Assembly: GCA_010015805.1 (NCBI GenBank)
Contig: ML978123.1
Location: 806,001-870,000 of the forward strand
Reading direction: 5' to 3'
Length of the DNA stretch: 64,000 nucleotides
DNA from: Rhizodiscina lignyota
Taxonomy: Eukaryota; Ascomycota; Dothideomycetes; Aulographales; Rhizodiscinaceae
Of the stretch, positions 1-10,040 are shown one piece after another (positions within the stretch are counted from its first letter, which is position 1; the number at the start of each line of letters is the position of its first letter). The position numbers and the translations under genes were made by a program. The notes below the pieces were generated by a model. That model worked only from the letters and a program-made list of their open reading frames with translations. It was not told where the DNA came from and made no database searches.

Positions 1-858
1 ACTCCCTTACCGTCCGCGACCAAGAAGACGATGACGATGAAGGTGGAATCGACCCAGCTATTTGGGAGATTGTGCTTCATCGTGTTGTCGCTGTGACTGT
101 TGGTACGATGTGGGGTATGATTGTGACCAGGCTCATCTGGCCTATCAGCGCGCGGAAGAAGTTCCAAAATGGACTGTCGGTATTATGGCTACGCATGGGG
201 CTAATCTGGAAACGGGACCCGCTCTCTATATTGATGGAAGGCGAACCCGGGTCAAGTTACATGGACATTCGAGAATCGATTGAGCTTCAGAGATTCCTTT
301 CAAAGCTGGATGGACTAAGAGACTCAGCAGCTTATGAGTTCGATCTGCGCGGCCCGTTCCCGAAGGAGACCTTTGGGAGAATACTGAAAGCGACAGGCCG
401 TATATTAGACGCATTCTATGCGATGAATGTTGTCATTGTCAAGGACCTCAAGGCCACCCCCGGTGAGGCAGAAATCTTGAAATATACCAGGAATGAGCGG
501 ATGCAGCTCTCGTCACGCATCTCTCATCTCTTCTCAGTTCTGGCGTCTTCGATGAAACTGGAATATCCGCTCAATGACGCATTACCGAATATTGAGCATA
601 CGAGGGACCGATTGTTAGCAAAATTGTTTCAGTTTCGGACGCATATGACAGGACAGCCAAATGCACCTACAGATGAGGACTATGAGCTCTTCTATGCGTA
701 CTGTAAGTTTTGTTATTCACTTTCTTCGACAGAAACATGCTGATGATCTGCTTCTAGCTTTGGTTACTGGTCAGCTTGCGCAAGATATTGGTGACATTGG
801 TAGGGACATAGAGCAGTTATATGGTGTGCTCAATGAGGACAGCTTGAAGCTTCAATAG
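1..858 (+). CDS. FUSC/aromatic-acid-exporter-like membrane protein, 3' part
   Basis: The frame is already open at the left edge, so the 5' part is missing. Coding runs to 702, an intron spans 703-757 (GTAAGT...CTTCTAG), and the last exon is 758-858. The visible part has an acidic loop (QEDDDDEGG), then a hydrophobic segment with a VGTMWG core followed by WPISARKK, then a long cytosolic-looking helical tail. That order (membrane bundle, WP.SAR motif, helical tail) is typical of fungal members of the fusaric-acid-resistance/ArAE superfamily (Bre4-like, DUF2421/2422). Such proteins are thought to export aromatic or amphipathic compounds; the substrate cannot be read from this fragment. It ends 63 bp from the stop of the convergent DPH5 gene. 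The family call is fairly safe, the transport role is inferred. Confidence 0.75.
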
Positions 859-921
859 TCATTACGTCTAGTTTGATACCCACTACCAAAATGCATTTTC
901 TTCGGCGTTCAATATCGTGTC

Positions 922-1898
922 CTAGCCTTTTCCAGCATAGTCATTCTCCCAGACCTCATCAAATGTCTTCTGATTGACTGCAAAGTCTCGAAGGTACTCC
1001 CTCTCGAGGTCATGCGTCCTTCTTCCCAGCAACACCACACTGTGAAGCGGCTTGCCCACGTCAACGTCGCATAGCTCTTCCAATGTCCCAACCACAAACG
1101 TCTGGTCTTTTGCGCCTACTCTCGCTGCTCCAACAGCCAAACTGCGAGGTCCGTAGACAGCTTCCTTCCTCTCCTCTTCAACCTCCAACATCTGACTCGC
1201 GCATGTCGCCACGCTCATGTATCTCGGTTGCTCATACACGATCTTGCCACGGGCCAGCATGTCCAGATTAGGCTCCTTGACCTTGATGTCCAGCAATATC
1301 AACGTATGCAAGCCGATTTGTACATTCTCTTTCACGCGGTCGTAGAACGACGACGGTTTCCACGTCTCAGTAAAGAACACCATTGAGACGGTCTGTCCGA
1401 AGTTGTAGAGTTGTAGGCCACAGGCTCCAATGGCCGAGAGAATAGAGGCATTGGGAATCGAGGTGTAGGCGATATTCAGTGCGCGAGCGCGGAGGAGGAG
1501 GTCTGTGTGGGTTGTTGCGCTACAATCGACTCTATAAGCGTGATTTCAGATACAAGAAGGGTGTAGAATTACCCAAATGGGTCGCCAACGACGAGGAATG
1601 CTACATCGACTTTGTCTGCGTCGGCGAGGATAGTGTCGCTGGACGACTCGACCATTTCGCGGTCGGCTATGATTACAGACCTCCCATAGAAAGCTTCCTA
1701 CTGATGGCGACCATATCTATTAGCCTACGTATTCCGCAGCAGTTAAATGGCATGATCATTCACCAATTGCTCCTTGTCGACCAAAAGGACTGCAGTGTAT
1801 GCTTCCAGATACACCCTCTCGGCCTTTTTTACGACGTCGAGGCCTTTGACAGTGATGTCAGTCTCATCGGCCAGACCGAGGCCTACGAGGTAGAGCAT
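922..1898 (-). CDS. DPH5: Diphthine methyl ester synthase
   Basis: Three exons on the minus strand: 1764-1898, 1573-1697 and 922-1519, giving 285 aa, the usual fungal length. The protein opens [16 protein letters not shown], the S-adenosylmethionine-binding start of the tetrapyrrole-methylase fold, and continues with EAFYGR, VVGDPFGATTHTDL, the [15 protein letters not shown] segment and [14 protein letters not shown], all hallmarks of Dph5. Dph5 transfers four methyl groups to the modified histidine of elongation factor 2 during diphthamide synthesis in the cytosol. An in-frame ATG lies 10 codons upstream (1928), but family members start at MLYLVGLGL, so 1898 is chosen. Introns are 66 and 53 nt. 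The gene is divergent from SPT3. Confidence 0.93.
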
Positions 1899-2150
1899 TT
1901 TTGTCGTATCTCTCTGGATCGTCGACAATGTTGCAGCGACGTGGGTATCTGCACAGTCTGATCAGAATTAGATGTGGCTTGAGAGCACTGGCCATGGACA
2001 TGGGGCTCTGCCGCCTCGTAAGGCTGAAGGCGGTAAGCGATCTGCGACCGGGGTACGTACTTCTGCCGCTGCAACTTGTTAAACCCAGCCTCAGTTTCCT
2101 CTCTTCATCAACTCCACCCCTCTTTTCATGTGAGAACCACAACCTTCAAG
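1899..2150. promoter_or_regulatory. Shared divergent promoter DPH5/SPT3
   Basis: This 252-bp gap separates the start codons of two divergently read genes and must hold both promoters and both 5' UTRs. The SPT3 side carries a pyrimidine-rich run (ctcttcatcaactccacccc) just before its ATG, common in fungal leaders. No specific factor site was identified. Confidence 0.5.
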
Positions 2151-3645
2151 ATGTCTTCAGATGGCTTCACCCCAAAGTACCGGACAGAGATCCAGCAGGT
2201 ATGTGGTCCATTTCTTTTCGCTTTTACCGCAAGCCCTTCTGTTTGGGTTAAGCAAGTCGCGTGTTTTTCGCTTGATCGGAGTCGTGAACGCTCTAACACA
2301 CCACACGTTGTTTTGTTATTGTTTACTCTCTATCTCTATATATGCAATACTGTTATGGCTACCCCAGAACCTCATCCAATACATCAACTTGCGGGAACAC
2401 ATGAATTCCTCCTCGGATTACGATATGCCCGATGACTTCGTTGTCCCGGATGGCATCAACATCCACAAGGCGTGCTGGCTGCAGTGTCTTGGAGAAACGA
2501 AGCATGGCTCAAAACTTGCTCCGTCCTTTCCTTTCGATGACGACGCTGTCTTGAATAATGAGTCTACGTCTGGGTTCAAAATTCGGCTGATTCATTTGAT
2601 CGAGCAGATGATGTTCGTGTCTGGCGAAACGGGTGAAGCCGCGGTAGAAACGACTACGCTCATCGAAGAAATCGTTCGAAACCAGGTCCACCACATGGTA
2701 CGTTGCTTTCCTTCCCCATCTTGTGCTTTGAATAAATTGCTGACGAACAACACAGCTGAAGGAGAGCACCGATCTCGCGAACCGCCGTGGCAACCGTGCT
2801 ATCGCCACGACCGACTTGATGTATCTGATCCGCCATGACCGCGCAAAGCTCTCAAGACTTCGTCATTTCTTGCAGTGGAAAGACGTGCGCAAGAATGTCA
2901 AGGACAGCTCCGACGACAAGGGCGCTGGCGATGCAGGCGTTGATCTAGCAGGTGGTGACGAGGCCCTCGGCGCAGGTCTAGGTGCAGGTCCTGATGCGAC
3001 TGTCGACATGAAGAAGAACAAGAAGAACCGCGTCGAGCTGCCATGGGATGTCGCGAGCTACTTCTCAGAGCAAGTGCCTCCACGTGACGATGAAGAAGAC
3101 GAAGAGGAGGAGGAGATGAACTTCGCTACCCTTCAACGCCTCAAGTTGGCCGATGAGCGCACCAAGAACATGAGCAAGGAGGACTACATGCACTGGTCTG
3201 AATGCCGTCAGGCCTCCTTCACGTTCCGCAAGGGCAAGCGCTTCCGCGAGTGGGCTGGCTTTGGCGTGATCACCGACTCGAAGCCGAACGACGACATCAT
3301 CGACATACTGGGCTTCCTCACGTTCGAGATTGTGCAGACTCTGACAGAAGAGGCCCTCAAGGTCAAGGTGGAGGAAGATATGGCGAAGAAGCAGAGCGGT
3401 ATTGGCAAGGAGCAGCCCGGACACAAGAGGAAGAGGGAGCCAGGCTTGTTCGACTTGCCAGAGGAGGAGAGAGAACCTGTCAGCAAGGCGCATGTTCAAG
3501 AGGCGTTCAGGAGGACTCAGCAACTTAGCCTGAGGAGCAAGGCACTTGGACTGAGAATGCATATCATCAAACAGCCGCTGAAGCTGGTGAGTTTAAGACA
3601 AGACCGTGCTACATTGCTACATGTTCTAACATGAAACAGATTTGA
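2151..3645 (+). CDS. SPT3: SAGA complex histone-fold subunit Spt3
   Basis: Four exons: 2151-2198, 2608-2697, 2756-3586 and 3640-3645, giving 324 aa. The N-terminus reads KYRTEIQQ joined across intron 1 to [16 protein letters not shown], then a second histone-fold stretch ([20 protein letters not shown]) and [20 protein letters not shown]. This is the TAF13-like histone fold of Spt3, which helps SAGA deliver TATA-binding protein in the nucleus. An acidic loop ([10 protein letters not shown]) precedes the second, TAF11-like half (about residues 175-320). The last coding exon holds one codon plus the stop (ATT TGA). Intron 1 is 409 nt, far longer than any other intron resolved here. Length matches the family (310-340 aa). 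Confidence 0.93.
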
Positions 3646-3971
3646 TCTTTCACCAGGAGGTGAATCAGACAGTCTCGGGAAACCTGAGATATTGAATGGC
3701 TGTGCATAGCCAAAAACTAAGGCGTTCTGGGAGTCGGGTGGTCACAAGGAATACCCCAAATGATTGTGAACGGTTATGATGGATGGATGATATCAACTTC
3801 ATCTGCGCATTTTCGAGGCGCAATCTTTGTTCGGCTACAAAGCCGTTGGTTTCACGATCAGAAACCCTTCTGATACCTGATGATGTACTTTACACCTTTT
3901 AATGATGACTCGACCCCGTTGATGGAGTTGCTTTTCATGTCATCCTGTGCTGCGGCCATTTGCAATATGCT
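3646..3971. other. Convergent 3' intergenic region
   Basis: This 326-bp stretch lies between the stops of SPT3 (plus) and the BLI-3-like gene (minus). It should hold both 3' UTRs. No other gene or structure is visible. Confidence 0.6.
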
Positions 3972-4698
3972 CTACTTGGATCGCCATTGCTGAAGCTCCG
4001 CCTCGCTCAATTGCCTCAACTTATTCACGCTCGGCGCCTCGCCAGTCGCAACTCCCTTCACCACTTCGACGAACCCACCAATAGCAGTGCCCCTGCTCAC
4101 TGCATATTGTGCCGTGTGCGTCTGCACCTTGATCAGGACGATTCGCGGATCCTCTGGGCCGCCGTCGTGCTTGCCGTCGCCGAGGTCGCCAATCCAAGCC
4201 TTGAGAGCTGGAGAGTAGTACTGCTTCACCAAGTCGCGGTTGGTCTCGATGGTCGCCTTGCCAGACACGGATGCCCACTCTCCTGAATTGTTGAGGAAGC
4301 CTAGGTTGATTTCAGATCCACCTTCCTTGATGTCGTCTGTCTTGCCGGACTCGGAATTGGAATGGAAGATGAAGTCGACGCCGTTACTCTCCTGGTTTAA
4401 TGTCAGCTCAATGGCCCGTTCTTGCTTATGGAGTTGGAGGGAGGTGGTGTCGCACCTTCGCAGCGAGCGCCATGCATCTCGAAGCAAGAAGTCCGTCGCT
4501 TGTTTGGGTCGTCATCATGCAGAACTGCTCTCGGTTAGCTGCACTGCTAAGTCCTGGGGCAATCAATCCTACCTTGCACTTGTCGACGAAGCTTGTGAGG
4601 GCCTCCACCTTCTCCTTCAACGATGGCTCCTCAAGGTTCTTCTCCTTGTATGGATCAGCTGGCTTGCTACCAGTATCCGTATTGCTGAATGACGACAT
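3972..4698 (-). CDS. BLI-3-like pyridoxamine-phosphate-oxidase-fold protein
   Basis: Three exons, 4573-4698, 4456-4524 and 3972-4391, give 204 aa from MSSFSNTDTG. Key segments are KPADPYKEKNL, FCMMTT, LLASRCMALA, FIFHSNSESGKTDDI, SGEWASVSGKA, YYSPALKAWIGDLGDGKHDG and EDPRIVLIKV. Together they match the BLI-3 / general-stress-protein-26 branch of the FMN-binding split-barrel family. Neurospora bli-3 is blue-light-inducible; its enzymatic role is unsettled, so only flavin binding is proposed. Introns are 48 nt (no in-frame stop) and 64 nt. The frame stays open upstream to an ATG at 4866 that would add 56 Arg-rich residues; the internal start at 4698 is chosen because it matches the family N-terminus. 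Confidence 0.85.
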
Positions 4699-5270
4699 GG
4701 TTGAGACGTTGATTCTTTCGACGAGCTTATATGTTTTATGCGTCCGTTGTGCTTGAATTGAAGATTTTGGTCGCTGTGGGAGCGTTAGTATGCCGCGAGA
4801 AGCCATGATAGGAGACCTCTTTCGAAGAACTCTTCGACAATTGAGACGACGCAGAGAAACAGACATAATATTGAATATTCGATATAATTATTGAAAAGAC
4901 TCACCTGATGGTAATGGGGTTGAAAATTAAATTAAAGCGCGAAGGAAGTTGAGCTTAAGAAAGTTCGTGACCGTCGTGACTTCATAAAGACGCGCTAGAC
5001 GCGCACGCGACGTCATCGAAATGGTGAGATTTCGATCTCTATGCCATGGGGAAATAGGCCGAGAATCACGAGTTTTCCGACCAGCCTTACACAGCATGCA
5101 TACTAAAAATGTGCTTATTCTGATTTTAGTACACTTTGCATCTTGCAGATCCGCGAATGACGATCCATCCGCTCAACATCCATAACCATTTTCACTAAGC
5201 GACATTTGACTTTTCCATTTGAAATCCCGTTCCTAATTTCACTATGCTGAGAAACTTTTGAGCTTTCCGA
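4699..5270. other. Intergenic: 5' region of BLI-3-like gene, 3' of AYG1-like gene
   Basis: Contains an upstream in-frame open stretch of the BLI-3-like gene (to 4866) and, read on the minus strand, a near-perfect donor CAG|GTGAGT at 4899-4907, suggesting an intron in its 5' UTR. Also an AT-rich segment (about 4865-4940) and a run of CG-rich short palindromes near 4985-5015. No further gene is seen. Confidence 0.45.
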
Positions 5271-6855
5271 TCACTGCTTTTTCGGGGGAGCGGTTGCCAT
5301 GACCTGCTCCAGCCAGGGCCACACTGAAGCATTAGCTTCGGGATAGCCCATATGCGCTCGCTTAGAGATGAACCTGCATTAAAACGTTAGCATCCTTCGT
5401 TACTTTGGCTCTAGCAATTGATCTCACCTTGCTTCTTTCGGGCTTCCGTATTCGAACAAGAGCATGCTATCTTCAATTGGCATGCATCCGTCATCAACTC
5501 CATTCATGAGCAACAATCTTGTGCTCGGCATATTGACAATTCCGGTTTCGACTAAGCTGAAAGTCTTTTGGCAGTTCTCCAACAACTCGTCCCACGTCTT
5601 GTAGCCATACTGTTGGAATTCGTCAGAGTCGCTATTGGGATGGACAGAAATACCATCACGTACCTTCATCAAATATGCTTCCTTCAAGCTGAATGGATAC
5701 TCATGATGGTCGACCTCTGCCAGCCACTCCTTCCCGATGTAATGATGCTAGACATTGTTAGTACAAATCCCACACACTCAATCCTGATCAACCTACCGTG
5801 CCTGCACCATGTCCAACGCATCCAGCAAGTTGCGAGGCATGAGTGTGGGCAGCGCGAATGGCGTAGTAGCCACCCGCCGACAAACCCCAACCGATCACCT
5901 TTGATTCATCCAGCTCCGGGTTCTCTGCGATCCACTCAAGGATCGCAGAGAAATATCGATCTGGGGAAAGCGGGTCGGTCTTGAGAGCTGGACAATCAGC
6001 AACGCCTGGGATATCACAGATCACTGTCGCCCAGCCGCGCTCTATTGCGCCTTCTGTTCGCTGTCCTCGTGTGTCAGCCAACAATCCGGAAGCATTTCCC
6101 AGAACATCTCACCTCGTAGTTGTCTGGTCTGTGCCCATCAAGTCCTGTAATGAGGAACATGACAGGAACTGGCTTGTCTACCGTCGACCCTCGCGGCATC
6201 CTGACATACAGAGGAATCTCCTTCCCATCACCCTCCTTTGCATATTTGTGCGGGATGATGACCTCTGTCATGACAGGATCCCATAGCCTCATGCCCTTCT
6301 CGTACACCTTCTTCTGCTTCTCAAACGCTTCCCGCTTCAACGGCGTGCCAATGTATGGAAAGCGGCTGAGGCGGTAGACGGTGGAGGCGCGCTTGTAGAG
6401 CGCAATGGCAAGTGCCTTGTCCGTAGACTCGGCGTCCTCCCCTCTCTTCGCAAGGTCCTCGGCGATGGAGAAGAAGGCGGAGGTGTAGGCATCGTTGTAG
6501 GGGTCGTTGATGTTATCTGTACCTCTGGGTAAGCATTGGGCTTTGTAAGAAAGCTGTCTCGAGCTCCATACTGCGGATGAGGAAGTCAAAGATGGGTTCG
6601 AAGTCCTCGAGCTTGCCGTCATGGAATCTAGCACCATCCGTGAGCCATTGCGAACTCTGCATGAAACGACACGCAGTATACGCACGGGTAGACGCCTAAG
6701 GTGCACTGTAAAGTCTCGTCAGCTTCGTTCAATGGCCATCAAAGAGGGGCACATACAGGAAATTTCCATCTCGTCTCCCACAGCGTTTTTATGCTGCCCT
6801 GATGGCCGAAATCCGTCTTGAACAAGCCATGCTGTTCCAAAATCCAGTTTACCAT
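5271..6855 (-). CDS. AYG1: Ayg1/WdYG1-like polyketide-shortening hydrolase
   Basis: Eight exons (6757-6855, 6686-6705, 6572-6627, 6113-6516, 5797-6060, 5664-5747, 5428-5609, 5271-5373) give 403 aa, close to Aspergillus fumigatus Ayg1. Matching landmarks include [92 protein letters not shown] and [12 protein letters not shown]. The nucleophile is Ser254; Asp349 and His377 (AHMGYP) complete an alpha/beta-hydrolase triad. In melanised fungi this enzyme shortens a heptaketide naphthopyrone to 1,3,6,8-tetrahydroxynaphthalene for DHN melanin. No polyketide synthase or reductase is in the window, so the pathway role is inferred. Exon 2 has only 20 nt, and the 54-nt intron between exons 6 and 7 has no in-frame stop. 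Confidence 0.9.
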
Positions 6856-7584
6856 TTTTACCAGCTTTCAGACACCGTGAAGGAGCCTCGACTTTTAGTT
6901 TCTATGTCTTCAATAATCGCGCTGCGGAGCCCAGCTATGGCTATATTCGGGCGCCGCCTCGGACTTGTGGGGGTCCGGAGACTGCCCTGAGGCCGGTAAG
7001 GTATATTGATTGGCTGCTGACATTGTTTGAGAAATATTAAAGATCTGTATTCTTAAATGCTGAAGCAAAATTGTAAATAGGAAGCCTCTCTGCTATGACC
7101 TTGATGGTTGTTTGTTGGAGAGAAGGAGGGTCGGAATGCTGGTGTCCCAAAATTAGGATGGCTACTAGATCTGCTTTTCAATGGTTCTTGATTCGCCAGA
7201 ATATTGATTGTGATTATTCGAGAGATTTAGGGAATCAGGAACTAGGAAGAGATTTGTACATTGATAGACTGCACATAAGAGTTGTCGCTCGATTCCACAA
7301 GCAATGTGACACTGGTTCATTTTGCAAATGGGTTTCAATTAGTCTTACTTCCTACATCCCAGCTAATGTACAATCCAAGAACCTCGAATGCAGTTGCCCA
7401 TACTGATACAACAAAGCAAATGCTAGCCTCCAATGAATTGACCACCCTGCTGAATCGACGAATGGATCAGAACTCCGCCTATGGCCCCAAGACTCCCTTA
7501 AATGAGACTCAACGAAAGGACAAAGGAAACCATAAGCACGACATGGAATCAAGGAAAGTCCGAGAGAGCGACATCATATCCTTC
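6856..7584. other. Intergenic between AYG1-like and flotillin genes
   Basis: This 729-bp stretch holds the promoter of the AYG1-like gene and the 3' UTR of the flotillin gene, both on the minus strand. It is somewhat AT-rich around 7000-7400. Only short open frames without family features are seen. Confidence 0.5.
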
Positions 7585-9138
7585 TTAGTGCGTCCCATTA
7601 ACCTGAGCCTTCTTTCCCACCAATTGCTGCCCATTCGTCGGCTGGGCCTGCTCTTGCTGTGGCATTCTCGCCAGCCATTGAGGCGGCTGAATGCCAGTCT
7701 GGTCGTTGATCGTCTCAAGCAGCGGCGGCAGGCTCTGGAACAGGTTGCGAATCGGCGCCGTAGCATCCGCCTCGCCCTGCGCGCCAGTGTTCCATACGCT
7801 GATCTTAGGCTGCATGCCCTTGACGGCCGTGGCGTTCGCCTCCGCGAGTTTCGTGTACGTGCCGTCCTTCAGCATCAAGTACTGCATGAGACCCTGTGGT
7901 CCACCCAGCGCTTGAGCGAGGTGGCCGTATGCCTTCGCCATCTCACCCAGACCCTCTGCCTCCTTCTGGCGCGCGTAGAACGCAGCATCTGCCTCGCGCT
8001 GCTCCGCATAGAAGCGCGCATCCGACTCGGCCTTGCGCTCGTACTGCACACCCTCCGCGCGCTTCTGCGCAGAGTACAGGTCCGCATCGGCCTGCTGCTG
8101 CGCCGACTCGCGCGCAATCTTCGCCTGCGTGACGGTCGTGGCACGCAGACGCTCTAGCTCCATCTCCGCGCGCTTCTGCTCGACGACGGTCTGCAGCTCG
8201 GTGTCGCGCTCCTCGGCAGCGCGCTGCGCGATGATGCGCGCGAGCTTGAGTTCCTTCCCGATCTGGATCTCCTTGTCCGTGAGCTTCGCGTCGGCGGTGG
8301 CCTTCTCGCCCTTGCGCTCGGTTTCGAGGACGGCGGTCGCGGCGTTGATCTTGGCGATCTCCTGCTTCGTGCGGCCGAGCTTCTCGGCTTCTCCGATTTC
8401 ACCGCGCATGCGGGCGTCTGCGACGTCGACCTTGGCCTGGTTGAGGGCGCCTTCGTGGGCCTTGCGGGAGAGAAAGGCGAAGTATTCACTGCCTGGGGTG
8501 TCTTGCAGCTCCTTGACGTTGGCATTGTAGCTGTATTAGTTATTAGTAAAATTAATTCAGTGCGGCAGCGAGAAGAAAGGGTTGGGGGTGACTCACATCC
8601 TCAAGCCAAACTGGTCCAATTCGCTCTGGACGTTGTGAATCACCTTATCTTTGAACACCTTCCTCTCCTTGAACAGCTCCTCCATCGTCATCGTCGACAC
8701 AATGCTCCTCGTCTCCCCTTCAATGATGCCCTTGACGATATCTTGCACATGACTGCGACCACTTCCGACAGCGACAGCGCCACTCGCCGTCGTCACCGCC
8801 TTGGTACCATCGGCTTCACCAGTAAGCAGGATTGCATATTTTTGCAGCGAATCCAGAGAGTCGTCAGGGCCGATAGTGAAGACAGCAGGGAGCGAAAACT
8901 TCAGTTTCTCAATGGTCATCGCCTGCAGGTTCATGGAGAAGTCGAAAGGCGTGATAGAGATTTTGGTGACTTTCTGGAAAGGATAGACAAGGGCCTTCTT
9001 CTTAATGAGGACCTTCTCAATCCCCGCACCTGTGATGACCAGGTACGAGTTTGGCTCGGCAACATGATACCTGACAATGGAATGTTAGCAGTGCTATCGA
9101 CCATTGCGATTTGTATACTGGTGTACGTACCACATCAT
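7585..9138 (-). CDS. Flotillin (SPFH/band 7) membrane-scaffold protein
   Basis: Three exons, 9131-9138, 8597-9070 and 7585-8530, give 475 aa. The start MMWYHVAEPNSYLVITGAGI and the following SPFH domain (KKKALVYPFQKV, SMNLQAMTIEKLKFSLP, DIVKGIIEGETRSIVSTMT, FGLRIYNANVKEL) mark a flotillin. Residues about 190-340 form a long Ala/Glu/Arg-rich coiled coil with repeated QKRAE/AEQREA-type heptads, and the tail is Pro/Gln-rich. Fungal flotillins such as Aspergillus FloA organise sterol-rich plasma-membrane domains. Only eight coding bases (ATGATGTG) sit in exon 1; the Trp codon is split by the intron. The 59-nt intron after FGLR splits an Ile codon. The neighbour on the right is divergent. Confidence 0.92.
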
Positions 9139-10040
9139 CTTGACGGTATTGCTAGATTGGATGAGATTTGAAGAAAGTTTGCTGGCTTGAACAGATTCAA
9201 GCTAACGAATGAAGATGGACTGATCAATGAAATGGAGAGGTACTTGGAAAGTGAGGAGATGTTTTATACTTCGACTTGTACCTCCGTAGAGTCTGCCTTG
9301 TGTGCAACCAAAACCCCGCGGCAGTTTCGGCATAGCCACTACTCGTTCAATTACTATCACGAGGCAACAGTGATTGATGGTGTTGCAACTTGCGGCTCCT
9401 TCAAGTTCAAATGGGCGAGTGTTGACTCGTGACCGCAGCCGGGGGCCGGCTCAGCCTCGCCAAATTGCCTCTAACCGTAAAGGGACGGACGATCCTGAGG
9501 TTTTAAGGGGCAAATCGCGCATACAACAGAGAGAGAGAGAGAAAGAAGGAAAAAGTGCCGCTTTCCATCCTGGTTATGGATTTGCTCCTGCGCTGGCAGA
9601 GGCATTTGTTTCGTATTCATGTTTTCCCTGCTGGATGGTGACAGTTGCCACGCATGCTTCCAGAGTGTGCTGCCAAGGAGTCAGGACACGGCGACTTCCA
9701 TTCCATTAGCAACGCCAACGCGAGTTTCTTGGTACTCTTGCGAATCAATAATTCTGCCACTGCCTCAGCGCTAGTAACGGTGAACGGTCAAGAATCAGGA
9801 GTCGTGCTTTCGGTGTATTTTGCTGCTCCTTGCTCTTCCGAAGCCCGCGGTCAGTGTGGTCAGTGTGAATCACGAAACTCAGCCTTGCTGGAGGCTTCCG
9901 CCCAACAAAGAAATCAGCCCGCTCCCTTTCACAATCACCCCACGCACGAGCCACAGTACAGACCAAGGCAGTAACGAAGAGGCCGAAGAATTAAAACACT
10001 TGTCATATTCCATGCAAATTACAAGTCATCAAACTCTGCA
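9139..10040. other. Divergent intergenic region, flotillin / PPxY protein
   Basis: This 902-bp region holds both promoters. A (GA)n run lies at 9529-9542. Short open frames on the plus strand lack family features and overlap one another. No other gene was recognised. Confidence 0.5.
9529..9542. repeat. (GA)n microsatellite
   Basis: Fourteen bases of perfect GA dinucleotide repeat followed by a purine-rich tail (aaagaaggaaaaag) in the divergent promoter region. Confidence 0.8.

Noticed and set aside
1479-1961. 160-codon plus-strand frame opposite DPH5
   Set aside because: Covers the introns and exons of a well-supported minus-strand gene; no family features.
4975-5015. Short CG-rich palindromes near the BLI-3-like and AYG1-like genes
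   Set aside because: Similar runs occur before PYM and SWD3; they are common in promoters of GC-rich fungi and could not be tied to a known factor.
7282-8157. 291-codon plus-strand frame opposite the flotillin gene
   Set aside because: Antisense shadow of the Ala/Glu/Arg-rich coiled-coil exon; Leu/Arg-rich composition follows from the other strand.
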